A DNA stretch of 51,054 nt from Candidatus Liptonbacteria bacterium (GCA_016186635.1 JACPLI010000029.1:1-51054); one strand, 5' to 3'; positions 32,311 to 40,981 are shown, numbered from the stretch's first letter. Notes: generated from the letters alone by a model not told the origin. Numbers and translations are program-made.

Positions 32311-32871
32311 TTATATTTTCTTGACTTGAAGGGAGTCGAGTTCCACTGCGGTATCGCGCCCGAAGATGGGCACGAGCACTTTGATGCGGTTGCGCGTCTC
32401 ATCCACCTCAGATACTTTCCCGTCATATTCTTTGAAAGGACCGTCGATGATCTTGACGAGGTCGCCCGCCTTAATGTCCACGGTGAATTTGCTCTCGTCC
32501 TGCCCGATGCGCGCGAGGAGCGATTCTACCTCGGCTTTTGAAAGGGGAGTGGGCTTGGTGTTGTCGGGACCGACGAAGCCAGTGACGCGCGGCGTGTTGC
32601 GCACCACGTACCATGAGTCTTCGGTGAGAATCATTTCGACAAGTACATAGCCGGGGTAGATTTTTTCCTCAATCGTCTGGCGCCTGCCGCTTTTCACGCG
32701 GATTCTCTTTTCCTTGGGGACAATGACGCTAAAAATCTTATCGCCCATGGCGAGGGATTCAATGCGCTGTTTCAGGTACCGCGCCACCGCTTCTTCGTAT
32801 CCGGAGTACGTTTGCACGGCGTACCATTCCCGCGTGGCAGCACTCGTTTCTTCTTGGAGTTTTTTGGTCAT
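32311..32871 (-). CDS. nusG: Transcription elongation/antitermination factor NusG
   Basis: A 186-residue protein with an NGN domain (REWYAVQTYSGYEEAVARYL, YPGYVLVEMILTEDSWYVV, TGFVG) and a C-terminal KOW domain (KAGDLVKIIDGPFKEYDGKV). It links RNA polymerase to Rho or the ribosome. It lies 3 nt after secE in the conserved secE-nusG order; no ribosomal L11/L1 genes follow here. Confidence 0.95.
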   Translation of the reverse strand: MTKKLQEETSAATREWYAVQTYSGYEEAVARYLKQRIESLAMGDKIFSVIVPKEKRIRVKSGRRQTIEEKIYPGYVLVEMILTEDSWYVVRNTPRVTGFVGPDNTKPTPLSKAEVESLLARIGQDESKFTVDIKAGDLVKIIDGPFKEYDGKVSEVDETRNRIKVLVPIFGRDTAVELDSLQVKKI

Positions 32872-32874
32872 GGG

Positions 32875-33063
32875 TTAGCGGGCGATGAGGGTTTTGATAA
32901 CCGTTGTGAAGCCGTAGTCAAAGGCGCCCAAAAAAACTGCAAGTCCCATGGAAATGCCCACGACGACGGTGGTGAGGCGAATCGCCTCGTTCCGTGCGGG
33001 CCAGTTTACATGCCGGAGCTCTTCGCGGGATTCCTTAAGGAAATTTCTTAATTTGCGAAACAT
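32875..33063 (-). CDS. secE: Preprotein translocase subunit SecE
   Basis: A 62-residue single-helix form of SecE: the amphipathic KLRNFLKESREELRHVNWPARNE precedes one membrane helix. It stabilises SecY. I used the ATG at 33063, since the longer track start adds residues not seen in the family. A good promoter lies upstream. Confidence 0.92.
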   Translation of the reverse strand: MFRKLRNFLKESREELRHVNWPARNEAIRLTTVVVGISMGLAVFLGAFDYGFTTVIKTLIAR

Positions 33064-33088
33064 GCAGGGGGAGAACTTAAACTGGTTC

Positions 33089-33117
33089 TTTATACCAAAG
33101 TTGCGCTGAAAGCGCAA
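33089..33117 (-). promoter_or_regulatory. Promoter of secE-nusG
   Basis: On the minus strand: TTGCGC, 17-nt spacer, TATAAA, with the -10 26 nt from the secE ATG. Confidence 0.55.
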
Positions 33118-33123
33118 GTACGC

Positions 33124-33241
33124 GATACCAATATACTAATGCATGCGAATGATACGAATAGTACTAATAGTGAGTTGGGAAAATGCGTTTCTTGGTATTC
33201 GTATTATTAGTACCATTCGTACCAATTCGTATATTGGTATC
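33124..33241. repeat. Long imperfect inverted repeat between secE and gyrB
   Basis: GATACCAATATA (33124) and TATATTGGTATC (33230) are perfect outer arms of a 118-nt structure whose inner parts are near-repeats of CGAATGATACGAATA and TATTAGTACCATTCG. It ends at the gyrB stop codon, so it may act as the gyrB transcript end. It resembles the AATGCGAAT-type repeats at 44303 and 48666. Confidence 0.65.
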
Positions 33242-35293
33242 TTATATATCCAAGTTCTGCACCGATGCCGCGTGCGTCTGGATGAACTTCTTTCGGGGTT
33301 CCACTTCGTCGCCCATGAGAATATCGAAGAGCCGGTCCGCTTCCGCGGCGTCTTCAATCGTGACCTGTTTCAGTATCCGGCGCTCCGGATTCATCGTGGT
33401 TTCCCAGAGCTGTTCCGGATTCATTTCTCCCAGACCCTTGTACCGCTGGACGTTGGTCCCGGAGCGCGAGTCGGTTGCCGCTTCGATGTTGGGCGGCGTT
33501 TCTTTTTCTGTCTGAGCGGTATTCGTGTGCGTGTCGCGCTTCGCGCTTCGCGATGCACCGAGCTCTGCGAGAATTTTCTCTTTCTGCGCGTCGCTCCATG
33601 CGTAACGGACTGTCTTCCCTGCCTGGATGCGGTAGAGCGGCGGCTGTGCCACGTAGAGATACCCGTTTTCGACGACGGGCTTGAAGTGCCGGAAGAAGAG
33701 CGTGAGGAGGAGTGTCCGGATATGCGCGCCGTCAACGTCGGCGTCGCTCATGAGGACAATCTTGTGGTAGCGGATGCTTCCCAAATCGAACTCGTCGGCA
33801 ATGGCGGTGCCGAGCGCCACGACGAGCGAGCGGACTTCGGCGTTCGCAAGCATTTTGTCGAGGCGCGCCTTTTCCACATTCAAGGGTTTGCCGCGCAGGG
33901 GGAAAATCGCCTGTGTCCTCCGGTCGCGGCCCTGCTTCGCGCTGCCGCCCGCCGAGTCACCCTCGACGATGAAAAGTTCCGACTCCGCGGCGTTCTTCGA
34001 AGTGCAGTCCGCGAGCTTGCCCGGGAGCGTGAGCCCCTCCAAGGCGCCCTTCCGGAGCACGGTCTCTTTCGCGGCTTTTGCGGCAATGCGGGCTTTTGCG
34101 GTGAGGAGCACTTTCTCGATGATGCGCCGCGCCTCCTGCGGATGCCGCTCAAGGAATTCCTTCAGTGATTCGTTTACCACCGCTTCCGTCGAGGTGCGCG
34201 CTTCCGGGTTTCCGAGCCGCGCTTTCGTCTGGCCCTCGAATTGCGGCTCGCGGAGCTTCACCGAAATCACCGCTACCATGCCTTCGCGCACGTCGTCCGC
34301 GGTGAAGTTCTCATCTTTCTCTTTGAGGTACCCTTCGGCGCGCGCGTAGTTATTCAAGGTTCGCGTGAGGGCGGAGCGGAAGCCGGTGAGGTGCATACCG
34401 CCGTCGGGAGTATAGATGTTGTTCGCGAACGAAAGTTCCTCGGTTTTGGAATCATTAAGGTAGAGGAATGCGGCTTCGATGTCGAGCTCGCTGTGCACTT
34501 TCTGGACATGGAATACGTCTTCCTGGAGGGGTTTCTTCTCGTAGGTGAGGTGCTTCACGAAGGAGAGAAGCCCGCCTTCGAAGTAAAACCCATGGCAGGC
34601 AGGGACGTCTCCGCGCCGGTCAAAGAGGTTGATGCGCACGCCTTTGGTGAGATACGCCTGCTGGCGCAGGTGGTCGAGCACCCGTTTTTCATTCCACTGC
34701 GTTTCCGCGAAAATCTGTTTATCGGGAAGAAAACTTACTTTCGTGCCAGTGTGTTCACACGAGCCCGCTTTTTTTACTTTGCCGGCTGGCGCGCCGCGTT
34801 TGTACTCCTGCGCGTAGCGGATGCCGCCGCGGCAGACTTCCGCGCGGAGCCACTCCGAGAGCGCGTTTACGACGGAGACGCCCACGCCGTGAAGCCCGCC
34901 CGAGACCTTGTACGACTCGCCGCCGAACTTGCCGCCGGCGTGGAGGGTGGTCATGACGGTCTCGAGCGCGGACTTCTTCGTCTGGTGGTGGGTCTCGACG
35001 GGGATGCCGCGCCCGTCGTCGGTTACGGCGACGGAGCCGTCATTCAAGAGCTCCACGGTGATATTCTTCGCGAAGCCCGCCATCGCTTCATCAATCGAGT
35101 TGTCCACGACCTCCCAGATGAGGTGATGGAGCCCGTCGGGGCCGGTGGAACCGATATACATCCCCGGGCGTTTCCGCACCGGTTCAAGCCCCTCAAGGAC
35201 GTAGATATCCTTCGCTTCGTAGGAGGCGGGCTTGGGTATTCTGCCTTTCTCCCCGTCTCTTTTTACGCTCGTTTTCGCTCCTTTTTTTGCCAT
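33242..35293 (-). CDS. gyrB: DNA gyrase subunit B
   Basis: A 683-residue type IIA topoisomerase subunit. The GHKL ATPase motifs are EVVDNSIDEAMAGF, DDGRGIPV and GGLHGVGVSVVNALS; the TOPRIM metal site is EGDSAGGSAKQG and DADVDGAHIRTLL; RQAIFPLRGKPLNVEKA-type linker is present. It supercoils DNA with GyrA, which is not in the window. The family's C-terminal YKGLGEMNPEQLWETTM is intact. I used the ATG at 35293. Confidence 0.96.
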   Translation of the reverse strand: MAKKGAKTSVKRDGEKGRIPKPASYEAKDIYVLEGLEPVRKRPGMYIGSTGPDGLHHLIWEVVDNSIDEAMAGFAKNITVELLNDGSVAVTDDGRGIPVETHHQTKKSALETVMTTLHAGGKFGGESYKVSGGLHGVGVSVVNALSEWLRAEVCRGGIRYAQEYKRGAPAGKVKKAGSCEHTGTKVSFLPDKQIFAETQWNEKRVLDHLRQQAYLTKGVRINLFDRRGDVPACHGFYFEGGLLSFVKHLTYEKKPLQEDVFHVQKVHSELDIEAAFLYLNDSKTEELSFANNIYTPDGGMHLTGFRSALTRTLNNYARAEGYLKEKDENFTADDVREGMVAVISVKLREPQFEGQTKARLGNPEARTSTEAVVNESLKEFLERHPQEARRIIEKVLLTAKARIAAKAAKETVLRKGALEGLTLPGKLADCTSKNAAESELFIVEGDSAGGSAKQGRDRRTQAIFPLRGKPLNVEKARLDKMLANAEVRSLVVALGTAIADEFDLGSIRYHKIVLMSDADVDGAHIRTLLLTLFFRHFKPVVENGYLYVAQPPLYRIQAGKTVRYAWSDAQKEKILAELGASRSAKRDTHTNTAQTEKETPPNIEAATDSRSGTNVQRYKGLGEMNPEQLWETTMNPERRILKQVTIEDAAEADRLFDILMGDEVEPRKKFIQTHAASVQNLDI

Positions 35294-35300
35294 TTTTATT

Positions 35301-35324
35301 AAAAACCGTCGCACGGGGCGACGG
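35301..35324 (-). terminator. Terminator between the EamA transporter and gyrB
   Basis: On the minus strand CCGTCG-CCCCGTG-CGACGG is followed by TTTTT. It lies after the EamA gene. A TACAAT box (35329-35334) partly precedes it, so gyrB transcripts may start at the base of this hairpin. Confidence 0.65.
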
Positions 35325-35365
35325 GGTAATTGTACTACGGTTTTGCTTCTCTCACAAGCAGGTTT

Positions 35366-36235
35366 TTACTGTCCAAACCACCACGAAATGAGTGCGGTGC
35401 CGGTGATGACGAGTACGATGCCCAGCCGCTGGTGCCACGCCACTTTTTCCCGATTAATGACGATTCCGATGAGGACAAGCCCTGCGATATAGCTCTCGCT
35501 GATGGTGGTGGCGATGGAGATGGGTATGAGGGTCATCGCGTAACCGTAAAAGGTCCAGGCGAGGTTATCGAATATGCTCGCGGGTATGACGTTCGTGATG
35601 CCGTGCCGAAAGTGCGAGGCGAGTATGGTGAGTTTGCCGTGTAAAAAGAGATACAAGAAACAGGCAATCGCAAGGAATGAGTGGACGAACCAGATGGTGG
35701 CGAGCGGGGAGATGGTCTGGCTTCCCACGCCCCAGAGGTAGTTCATAAGTCCCATGCCGATTGAGCCGATGCCCGCCCATACAACTCCTTTCTCGAGGAT
35801 TGTTTTATGGAAGTGAAGGTGAGTGAGGTGTTTTGCAACGGTGAGGAGAATTCCCGCGAAAACCATAAAGATGAGGAGATACACATATGCGGGGAGATAC
35901 TCGCGCGCGAAAATGTAGCTGAAGGCAACGGTGAAAGGGAGTTCGAGTCCATAGACCGGCTCTATCACGGCAAGTTTGCCGCGCTTCACGCCTTCAAAGA
36001 GGAAGAGCGCCGCGACAAGCGTAATTACCGAGAGCGTGAGGAGAAAGACGAGCTGTTCCTGATTCGCAAAGAGCGCGGGGAGTTCGGTGCGCACGAAGGG
36101 AAAAATGCCGACGAGTCCCACTGCGCCGATAAAGAAAAGCGTTTCCCAGTCGCCGACTTTCCGCGTCGAGCGTTGGATAAAAAAATCACCGCCGATCCAT
36201 GCGAAGAGCGCCCCGAACGCGAAAAGAATGCCCAT
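35366..36235 (-). CDS. EamA/DMT-family transporter
   Basis: A 289-residue protein with ten membrane helices in two EamA repeats (GILFAFGALFAWIGGDFF starts the first; GVVWAGIGSIGMGLMNYLWG the second). Such proteins export metabolites or amino acids. The upstream gene on the same strand ends 3 nt before it, so the two form an operon. Confidence 0.85.
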   Translation of the reverse strand: MGILFAFGALFAWIGGDFFIQRSTRKVGDWETLFFIGAVGLVGIFPFVRTELPALFANQEQLVFLLTLSVITLVAALFLFEGVKRGKLAVIEPVYGLELPFTVAFSYIFAREYLPAYVYLLIFMVFAGILLTVAKHLTHLHFHKTILEKGVVWAGIGSIGMGLMNYLWGVGSQTISPLATIWFVHSFLAIACFLYLFLHGKLTILASHFRHGITNVIPASIFDNLAWTFYGYAMTLIPISIATTISESYIAGLVLIGIVINREKVAWHQRLGIVLVITGTALISWWFGQ

Positions 36236-36238
36236 GTG

Positions 36239-36772
36239 TTATTTGTTTTGCGCGAGAGGACGGATTCCGCGCAAAGACACAGAGACTTCGTTTTTCCTGA
36301 GTTTTGCCGCGGCACGCGGCGATTTTTTGGAACTCACGGGGCGGAGCTGCGCCGCAAGCCCGAATGCAAGCGCGATAATCACAAGATTTTTCACAATATA
36401 CTGCCCCTCAAGCGTGGGGACGAAAAGTCCTGCCCAGGTAAGCGAGGGGAGAAAGACGAGCGGGAGTGCGGTTACGCAGAGGTGCGGCACGAGGAGCGCG
36501 GTCGCGACCCGTTCAAATCCCGGCGCGAGAAAAAACACGCCTATGAGCATCTCATATATTGCGAAGCCGATGATGAACGTGTCGAACGAGAGGAACGGCA
36601 TCGCGCGGTCAAGGAGTTCGCCGATAAGGGGATTTGCGGGGCTCGCGCCGAAGAGTTTGAGTGTCCCGAACCAGAAGTAGACGATGAAGAGTGCTCCGCG
36701 CGCAAGCGGCAGAGCAGCCCGGCGGAGCGCTTTGATGATGCGAACGTCGATGTTCCTTACGGCGCGGGGCAT
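36239..36772 (-). CDS. DoxX-like membrane protein
   Basis: A 177-residue protein with four helices; ARGALFIVYFWFGTLKLFG and a PLIGELL segment resemble DoxX/DUF417-type proteins. The C terminus is a basic cytoplasmic tail. Co-transcribed with the EamA gene. It is divergent from glpX. Confidence 0.75.
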   Translation of the reverse strand: MPRAVRNIDVRIIKALRRAALPLARGALFIVYFWFGTLKLFGASPANPLIGELLDRAMPFLSFDTFIIGFAIYEMLIGVFFLAPGFERVATALLVPHLCVTALPLVFLPSLTWAGLFVPTLEGQYIVKNLVIIALAFGLAAQLRPVSSKKSPRAAAKLRKNEVSVSLRGIRPLAQNK

Positions 36773-36834
36773 TAGCGGTAAGTATAGCGCATTCGAGGTG
36801 TATTTTTCTGGGGATGAGATAGAATAGGGGGACT

Positions 36835-37833
36835 ATGCAGCGGGAGCAGTCATTGTTTGAGCACTTGGCACTCGACTTCGTGCGGGTCACCGAGCTCGCG
36901 GCGATCGCGGCGGCGCGATGGATAGGGAAAGGCGACGCGCACGCGGCGGACGGTGCGGCGGTGGATGCCATGCGTGCGGCGATGAGCCGAATCCAATGTG
37001 CGGGGAAAATCGTGATTGGCGAGGGCGCGAAGGACGAGGCGCCGGAACTCTTTGTGGGAGAGAAAGTGGGGAACGGGAAGGGCGTGGCGCTTGATATCGC
37101 GGTGGACCCGCTTGAGTGTACGTCGAGCGTCGCCTTTGGACGCACGAATGCGCTCACCGTGATTGCCGCGGCGCCGAAGGGGATGCTCTACCATGCGGCG
37201 GACTCCTACATGCAAAAGCTCGCAGTGCCGCCTGCCGCGAAGAACAAAGTAGACCTCGATGCGCCCGCGAAGGACACCATCCGCGCGGTGGCGCACGCGC
37301 TTGGGAAGGACGTTCCCGAGATTACCGTTGCGATACTTGACCGTGACCGGCACAAGCAGCTTATCAAAGATGTCCGCGCCGCGGACGCGCGCGTCCAGCT
37401 TTTTACGGACGGCGACGTGGCAATGGCGATTGCGACATGCCTTGCCGAATCTCCCGTCGATATCCTGATGGGAACGGGAGGAAGCGCCGAGGCGGTGCTT
37501 TCGGCGTCCGCAATGAAAACCTTGGGTGGCGGATTTTTTTGCCGGTGGCGTCCGAAAGATGAGAAACATATCGCGCGCCTCCGCGCCGCGGGCGTCACCA
37601 AATTCGACACGCTTTTTTCCGCGGAGACGCTTGCGAAAGGGGATGAGGTCACGTTCACCGCAACCGGCGTGCTTGCGGGACCGCTCGCGGAGGGGGTGGT
37701 CTTCGCCGCCGACCACGTCACGACGCATTCGGTCGTGATGTCTTCGCGCGAGAAGCTCGTGCGCCGCATCGAGACGCGCCATGCCTACCCTGCCTACCGG
37801 ACAGGCAGGCGGCAGGCAGGCCATATGGCATAA
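36835..37833 (+). CDS. glpX: Fructose-1,6-bisphosphatase, class II
   Basis: A 332-residue GlpX-type phosphatase. The metal/active-site motifs are VIGEGAKDEAPEL and AVDPLECTSSVA, and GTGGSAEAVLSA is conserved. It makes fructose 6-phosphate, a gluconeogenic or pentose-cycle step that pairs with the downstream aldolase. TAGAAT ends 9 nt before the ATG. The last ~15 residues (AYRTGRRQAGHMA) are encoded by a GCAGGCAGG palindrome, so the natural end was probably shorter. Confidence 0.9.
   Translation: MQREQSLFEHLALDFVRVTELAAIAAARWIGKGDAHAADGAAVDAMRAAMSRIQCAGKIVIGEGAKDEAPELFVGEKVGNGKGVALDIAVDPLECTSSVAFGRTNALTVIAAAPKGMLYHAADSYMQKLAVPPAAKNKVDLDAPAKDTIRAVAHALGKDVPEITVAILDRDRHKQLIKDVRAADARVQLFTDGDVAMAIATCLAESPVDILMGTGGSAEAVLSASAMKTLGGGFFCRWRPKDEKHIARLRAAGVTKFDTLFSAETLAKGDEVTFTATGVLAGPLAEGVVFAADHVTTHSVVMSSREKLVRRIETRHAYPAYRTGRRQAGHMA
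37789..37822. repeat. CCTGCCT/AGGCAGG palindrome at the glpX 3' end
   Basis: CCTGCCT-ACCGGAC-AGGCAGG followed by a further CAGGCAGGCC. It is read in frame in glpX and ends about 20 nt before fba. Confidence 0.7.
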
Positions 37834-37840
37834 TTACCCT

Positions 37841-38785
37841 ATGATTATCACCACAAAGGAGCTGTTTGCCGCCGCCTATCGGAAATTCTCGCTCGGCGCG
37901 TACAACATCAACAACCTCGAGCAAATCGTGGGGCTTTTCCGCGGGAACCGCGATTCGAAAGCGCCGTTTATTATTCAAATTTCGAAAGGCGCGCGGAGCT
38001 ATACGGACAAGACCTTGCTCGAAGCGCTCATCCGGCAGTGCGGCACATTATTCCCGGATTTGCTCTTTGCGGTGCATCTTGACCACGGCGATGAGCAAAA
38101 TTGCCATGATTCAATCGACTCAGGATTTTACTCGTCGGTGATGATTGACGCCTCAATGGAACCGTTTGAGAAAAATGTGGAAATCACGAAGCGCGTGGTG
38201 GAGCACGCGCACGCGAAAGGAATCCGCGTGGAGGCGGAAATCGGCCAGCTTGGCGGGGTGGAAGAGCACATCAATGTGGATGAGGCGAATGCGCATCTTA
38301 CCGACCCGGCGCAGGCGAAGGAGTTTGTGGAAAAGACGGGGTGCGACAGTTTGGCGGTCGCAGTGGGCACTTCGCACGGAGCATATAAGTTTTCAGGAAG
38401 CCAGAAGATTCATTTCAATCGGCTCCAGGAAATTGCGGCCGCGCTGCCGGGCGTGCCGCTCGTGATGCACGGTTCCTCTTCGGTGCCGCAGGATGAAGTG
38501 GCGAAAATTGAGGCGGCGGGCGGGAAACTCTCGGGGGCAAAGGGAGTGTCGGAGGGTGACTTGGAGAAGGTCTACGAATATGGCGTGGTGAAAATCAACA
38601 TCGACACCGACGGGCGGCTCATTTGGACGCGCGTGCACCGAGAGTACTTCAGAGACACGCCGAAGGGCATTGACCTCCGCGACCCGGGAAAAGTTTTCAT
38701 GCAGGAGTACGCGAAGTTTATCGCACACAAAAACGAGATTTTCGGCTCCGCGAACCAGCTTGAAGCGGTCCGGGCGCTCCTCTAG
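37841..38785 (+). CDS. fba: Class II fructose-bisphosphate aldolase
   Basis: A 314-residue zinc aldolase. LHLDHGDEQNCHDSI-type sequence holds the first Zn ligand, VEAEIGQLGGVEEH and VAVGTSHGAYK follow, and LVMHGSSSVPQD contains the second metal histidine. It interconverts fructose 1,6-bisphosphate and triose phosphates, next to glpX, with which it probably forms a transcript. I used the ATG at 37841; the track start lies in the palindromic repeat. Confidence 0.92.
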   Translation: MIITTKELFAAAYRKFSLGAYNINNLEQIVGLFRGNRDSKAPFIIQISKGARSYTDKTLLEALIRQCGTLFPDLLFAVHLDHGDEQNCHDSIDSGFYSSVMIDASMEPFEKNVEITKRVVEHAHAKGIRVEAEIGQLGGVEEHINVDEANAHLTDPAQAKEFVEKTGCDSLAVAVGTSHGAYKFSGSQKIHFNRLQEIAAALPGVPLVMHGSSSVPQDEVAKIEAAGGKLSGAKGVSEGDLEKVYEYGVVKINIDTDGRLIWTRVHREYFRDTPKGIDLRDPGKVFMQEYAKFIAHKNEIFGSANQLEAVRALL

Positions 38786-38805
38786 AAAAAAAGACGGGCA
38801 CCGCG

Positions 38806-39456
38806 TCAGAACTCTATCGGTACACCTCCTTCAAGGACAGTGAAGCGGATGCCTTTGGCGCCGAGCGCTTTCGCGGGGAGATTGTGCGCGATGCCGGGGA
38901 ATTTGAGGTTGCCGTCGTGGACGGGGAAGCACGCGCGGGGCGAGAGCGCGAGCGCGTAATCAGTTGCTTCGCCGATGGTGAGCCACGGACCCGCCACGGG
39001 GAGCGCGAGGATTTCCACCGGGCGCTGGGGATTGGTGAGTGCATCGCCCGGGTAGAAGAGGCGGTTGTTGATGAAGTACCCGGTATTTTGTGATTGCGGG
39101 ACGGACGAATGAATCACCGCATGCCTCTCGCCGATTGCCTCGAGGAATACTTCTCTCTCGGTCGCATGCGCTCCATGCTCAAGGAGCGTTGTGGCGATGC
39201 CCTCTTTTTCGAGAATGTTTCGGACGGTCGTGTTCGTGATTATTTTTGCTTCCGGATTTTTCTGAAGTATGGTTTTTATGGATTTGGTGTGGAGATGGTC
39301 CGGGTGCTCGTGGGTGATAAGCACGACGTGGATGTCGGTAAGGGTTTCAAACCCCGCAGACCAACCCCCGGGGTCGGTGAGGAGCCGCAGCCCTTTTTCT
39401 TCTATGAGGAGGCAACAGTGCCCGAATTTTGTGATGTGTATGGGGTAATTATACAT
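38806..39456 (-). CDS. Metallo-beta-lactamase-fold hydrolase (UPF0173-like)
   Basis: A 216-residue MBL-fold protein with THEHPDHLH as the metal motif, FYPGDALTN and a late CFPVHDGN histidine. It resembles UPF0173-type hydrolases of unknown substrate. It converges on fba with 20 nt between stops. I used the ATG at 39456 (MYNYPIHI) as the start. Confidence 0.85.
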   Translation of the reverse strand: MYNYPIHITKFGHCCLLIEEKGLRLLTDPGGWSAGFETLTDIHVVLITHEHPDHLHTKSIKTILQKNPEAKIITNTTVRNILEKEGIATTLLEHGAHATEREVFLEAIGERHAVIHSSVPQSQNTGYFINNRLFYPGDALTNPQRPVEILALPVAGPWLTIGEATDYALALSPRACFPVHDGNLKFPGIAHNLPAKALGAKGIRFTVLEGGVPIEF

Positions 39457-39493
39457 ATAACCGATGCTTTGCTGTGCATGATACACTTGGGAC

Positions 39494-39625
39494 ATGCCAA
39501 CTACTGATAAAATAAAGACAAGCGCGGTATCTGAACTTGAAGAAGACCAAATGTGGGAGATGCTTGCCGAGCGCCGGGACGCAGAAGGCGCGCGCTACCT
39601 TTCTCACGACGAAGTGTGGAAATAG
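39494..39625 (+). CDS. Short antitoxin-like ORF (43 aa)
   Basis: The peptide ends ARYLSHDEVWK, like the C terminus of small Phd/RelB-type or addiction-module antitoxins. TACACT ends 6 nt before the ATG. No clear toxin follows: the next open stretch at 39700 is low-quality and ends in a long hairpin. It is an orphan or a decayed toxin-antitoxin pair. Confidence 0.45.
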   Translation: MPTTDKIKTSAVSELEEDQMWEMLAERRDAEGARYLSHDEVWK

Positions 39626-39804
39626 TTTTCTGCGGATACCTCTTGTCATCCAGCACAGGTCGCGGTGGTGTACGCCGAGGGAGAGGAGCGGGTGCACGAA
39701 TGAAATTCCGGCGATTTCCTCGGCGGCATGCGCTTGAATACGACGCCTGGGACGATGAAGCCGCTGTAGGGATTTTCCTCATAGCTTTTCCCCTGTGGGA
39801 TATG

Positions 39805-39843
39805 AATGCAAAGGGATGCCGATGTGTGGCATCCCTTTGCATT
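39805..39843 (+). terminator. 16-bp perfect hairpin
   Basis: AATGCAAAGGGATGCC and GGCATCCCTTTGCATT with a GATGTGT loop and no T-run. It ends the region after the antitoxin-like ORF. Confidence 0.55.
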
Positions 39844-39929
39844 TGTGGTGTGACTCGGTCTAGAACTTTCTAGGCATAAGCTCCACAAGGGCTCTTTGGA
39901 GTTCGTTCTAGTCGGCAGATTGAGGTGGG

Positions 39930-40013
39930 TCGGTCGGAGTGGTTAAGGTTCTTCTGCTAATATTGTTCTTTCCGGATCATCGGGGCTATGCAGCCCGTAA
40001 TCGCCACGACCGA
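39930..40013 (+). pseudogene. tRNA-like relic (Ser-like?)
   Basis: TCGGTCG and CGACCGA form a 7-bp acceptor-like stem around a GAGTGGTTAA D-loop-like segment, a TCTGCTAAT stretch like a GCT anticodon loop, and a GGGCT/AGCCC hairpin. The anticodon stem does not pair and there is no TTCGA T-loop, so it is not a working tRNA. It lies at the left edge of the AT-rich island whose right edge is tRNA-Ser(GCT). Confidence 0.3.
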
Positions 40014-40040
40014 GTCGCTCCTCGATAAAAAATGTTGTCT

Positions 40041-40139
40041 GCGGTGTATTCTTAAAATAGCTCGAACCGAATTTCCTCGCCGCGCTTTGCGCGGCTCGGA
40101 TGTGACGGGGCAAAAATGAGCGGCTCCGCCGAAAAAATT
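40041..40139. repeat. Left arm of a 99-bp perfect inverted repeat
   Basis: Every base matches the reverse complement of 40883-40981. It contains the 7-3-7 hairpin GCCGCGC-TTT-GCGCGGC and an ATG-containing segment. The arms flank the HAD gene. Confidence 0.92.
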
Positions 40140-40180
40140 AACAATTTCAAGATTTTCTTTGGCGGTAAATTCTTAAAAAT

Positions 40181-40807
40181 TTAAATACTTATACCAAAAA
40201 ATTTTAACTTATTTTCTAAATCATGAATATTGCCAGTTACGTAAACAGCAGTTTTTATCCCCAAATCTTTAGCGGGTTTCAAAACTTCTTCGCTGTCATC
40301 TATGAAAACCATTTCCATCGGATTGAGTTCAGATTTTTCTACCAAAACATCAACAAATTCTTTTTGTGGTTTATTGAAATGATAGTCGTAAGAATAAATT
40401 TCAAGGTCAAAATATTTTCTAAAGCCATATTTATTTTCAAGATATTCAACTCTACTTTTTATGTTCCCGGAGAAAATAAAAAGTTTATATTTTCCATGAA
40501 GTTTATTAACCAAATTGAAAATATCCTCGTCAAGAATATAGCCATCATACCAATAATCCTTAATCGTGTGGGCATCGTATCCTTCTGGAAGTTGCTGTTG
40601 TACAAATCCCCAAAAATCTTCATCGGTAATAAGACCCGCTCTCAAATTACGACTTTTTGGAGAAGTAAGGACATTATGGACTACCTCCTTATCGTATTTT
40701 TTTTCTTTAAACAATTTTTCGATGGCGACAGATTTTCCTTCTCGAAAAAGTACTCCGCCCAAATCAAAAACAATTGCCTTAATATCAGAAGAATTTGTAT
40801 TCGTCAT
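40181..40807 (-). CDS. HAD-superfamily hydrolase (subfamily IA)
   Basis: A 208-residue phosphatase-like protein. Motif I is IVFDLGGVLF (nucleophile Asp), motif II FIFSGN, motif III a Lys in HFNKPQKEF, and motif IV FIDDSEEV. The cap is alpha-helical. The track ORF starts at 40906 inside the 99-bp repeat and includes a remnant of the recombinase C terminus (KQIGSNHIL); the ATG at 40807 gives the normal HAD start. It is AT-rich and lies between the inverted-repeat arms, so it may flip as a cassette. Confidence 0.85.
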   Translation of the reverse strand: MTNTNSSDIKAIVFDLGGVLFREGKSVAIEKLFKEKKYDKEVVHNVLTSPKSRNLRAGLITDEDFWGFVQQQLPEGYDAHTIKDYWYDGYILDEDIFNLVNKLHGKYKLFIFSGNIKSRVEYLENKYGFRKYFDLEIYSYDYHFNKPQKEFVDVLVEKSELNPMEMVFIDDSEEVLKPAKDLGIKTAVYVTGNIHDLENKLKFFGISI

Positions 40808-40834
40808 TTGATGAAAAAATTTCTTTTGCCCTTC

Positions 40835-40862
40835 CAAAATATGGTTCGAGCCGATTTGTTTT
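40835..40862 (-). repeat. 28-bp inverted copy of the recombinase 3' end
   Basis: Reverse complement of 42437-42464, the segment encoding KQIGSNHIL in the serine recombinase. It shows that a second recombinase gene end once lay here. Confidence 0.85.
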
Positions 40863-40882
40863 CGGGTTATTTGGCAGTTTGG

Positions 40883-40981
40883 AATTTTTTCGGCGGAGCC
40901 GCTCATTTTTGCCCCGTCACATCCGAGCCGCGCAAAGCGCGGCGAGGAAATTCGGTTCGAGCTATTTTAAGAATACACCGC
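40883..40981. repeat. Right arm of the 99-bp perfect inverted repeat
   Basis: Exact reverse complement of 40041-40139. It ends about 120 nt before the recombinase start. Confidence 0.92.

Noticed and set aside
33143-35302. Long plus-strand ORFs opposite gyrB
   Set aside because: Shadows of gyrB on the minus strand.
35807-36775. 322-aa charged plus-strand ORF
   Set aside because: Antisense to the EamA and DoxX-like genes; Glu/Arg/Lys-rich shadow composition.
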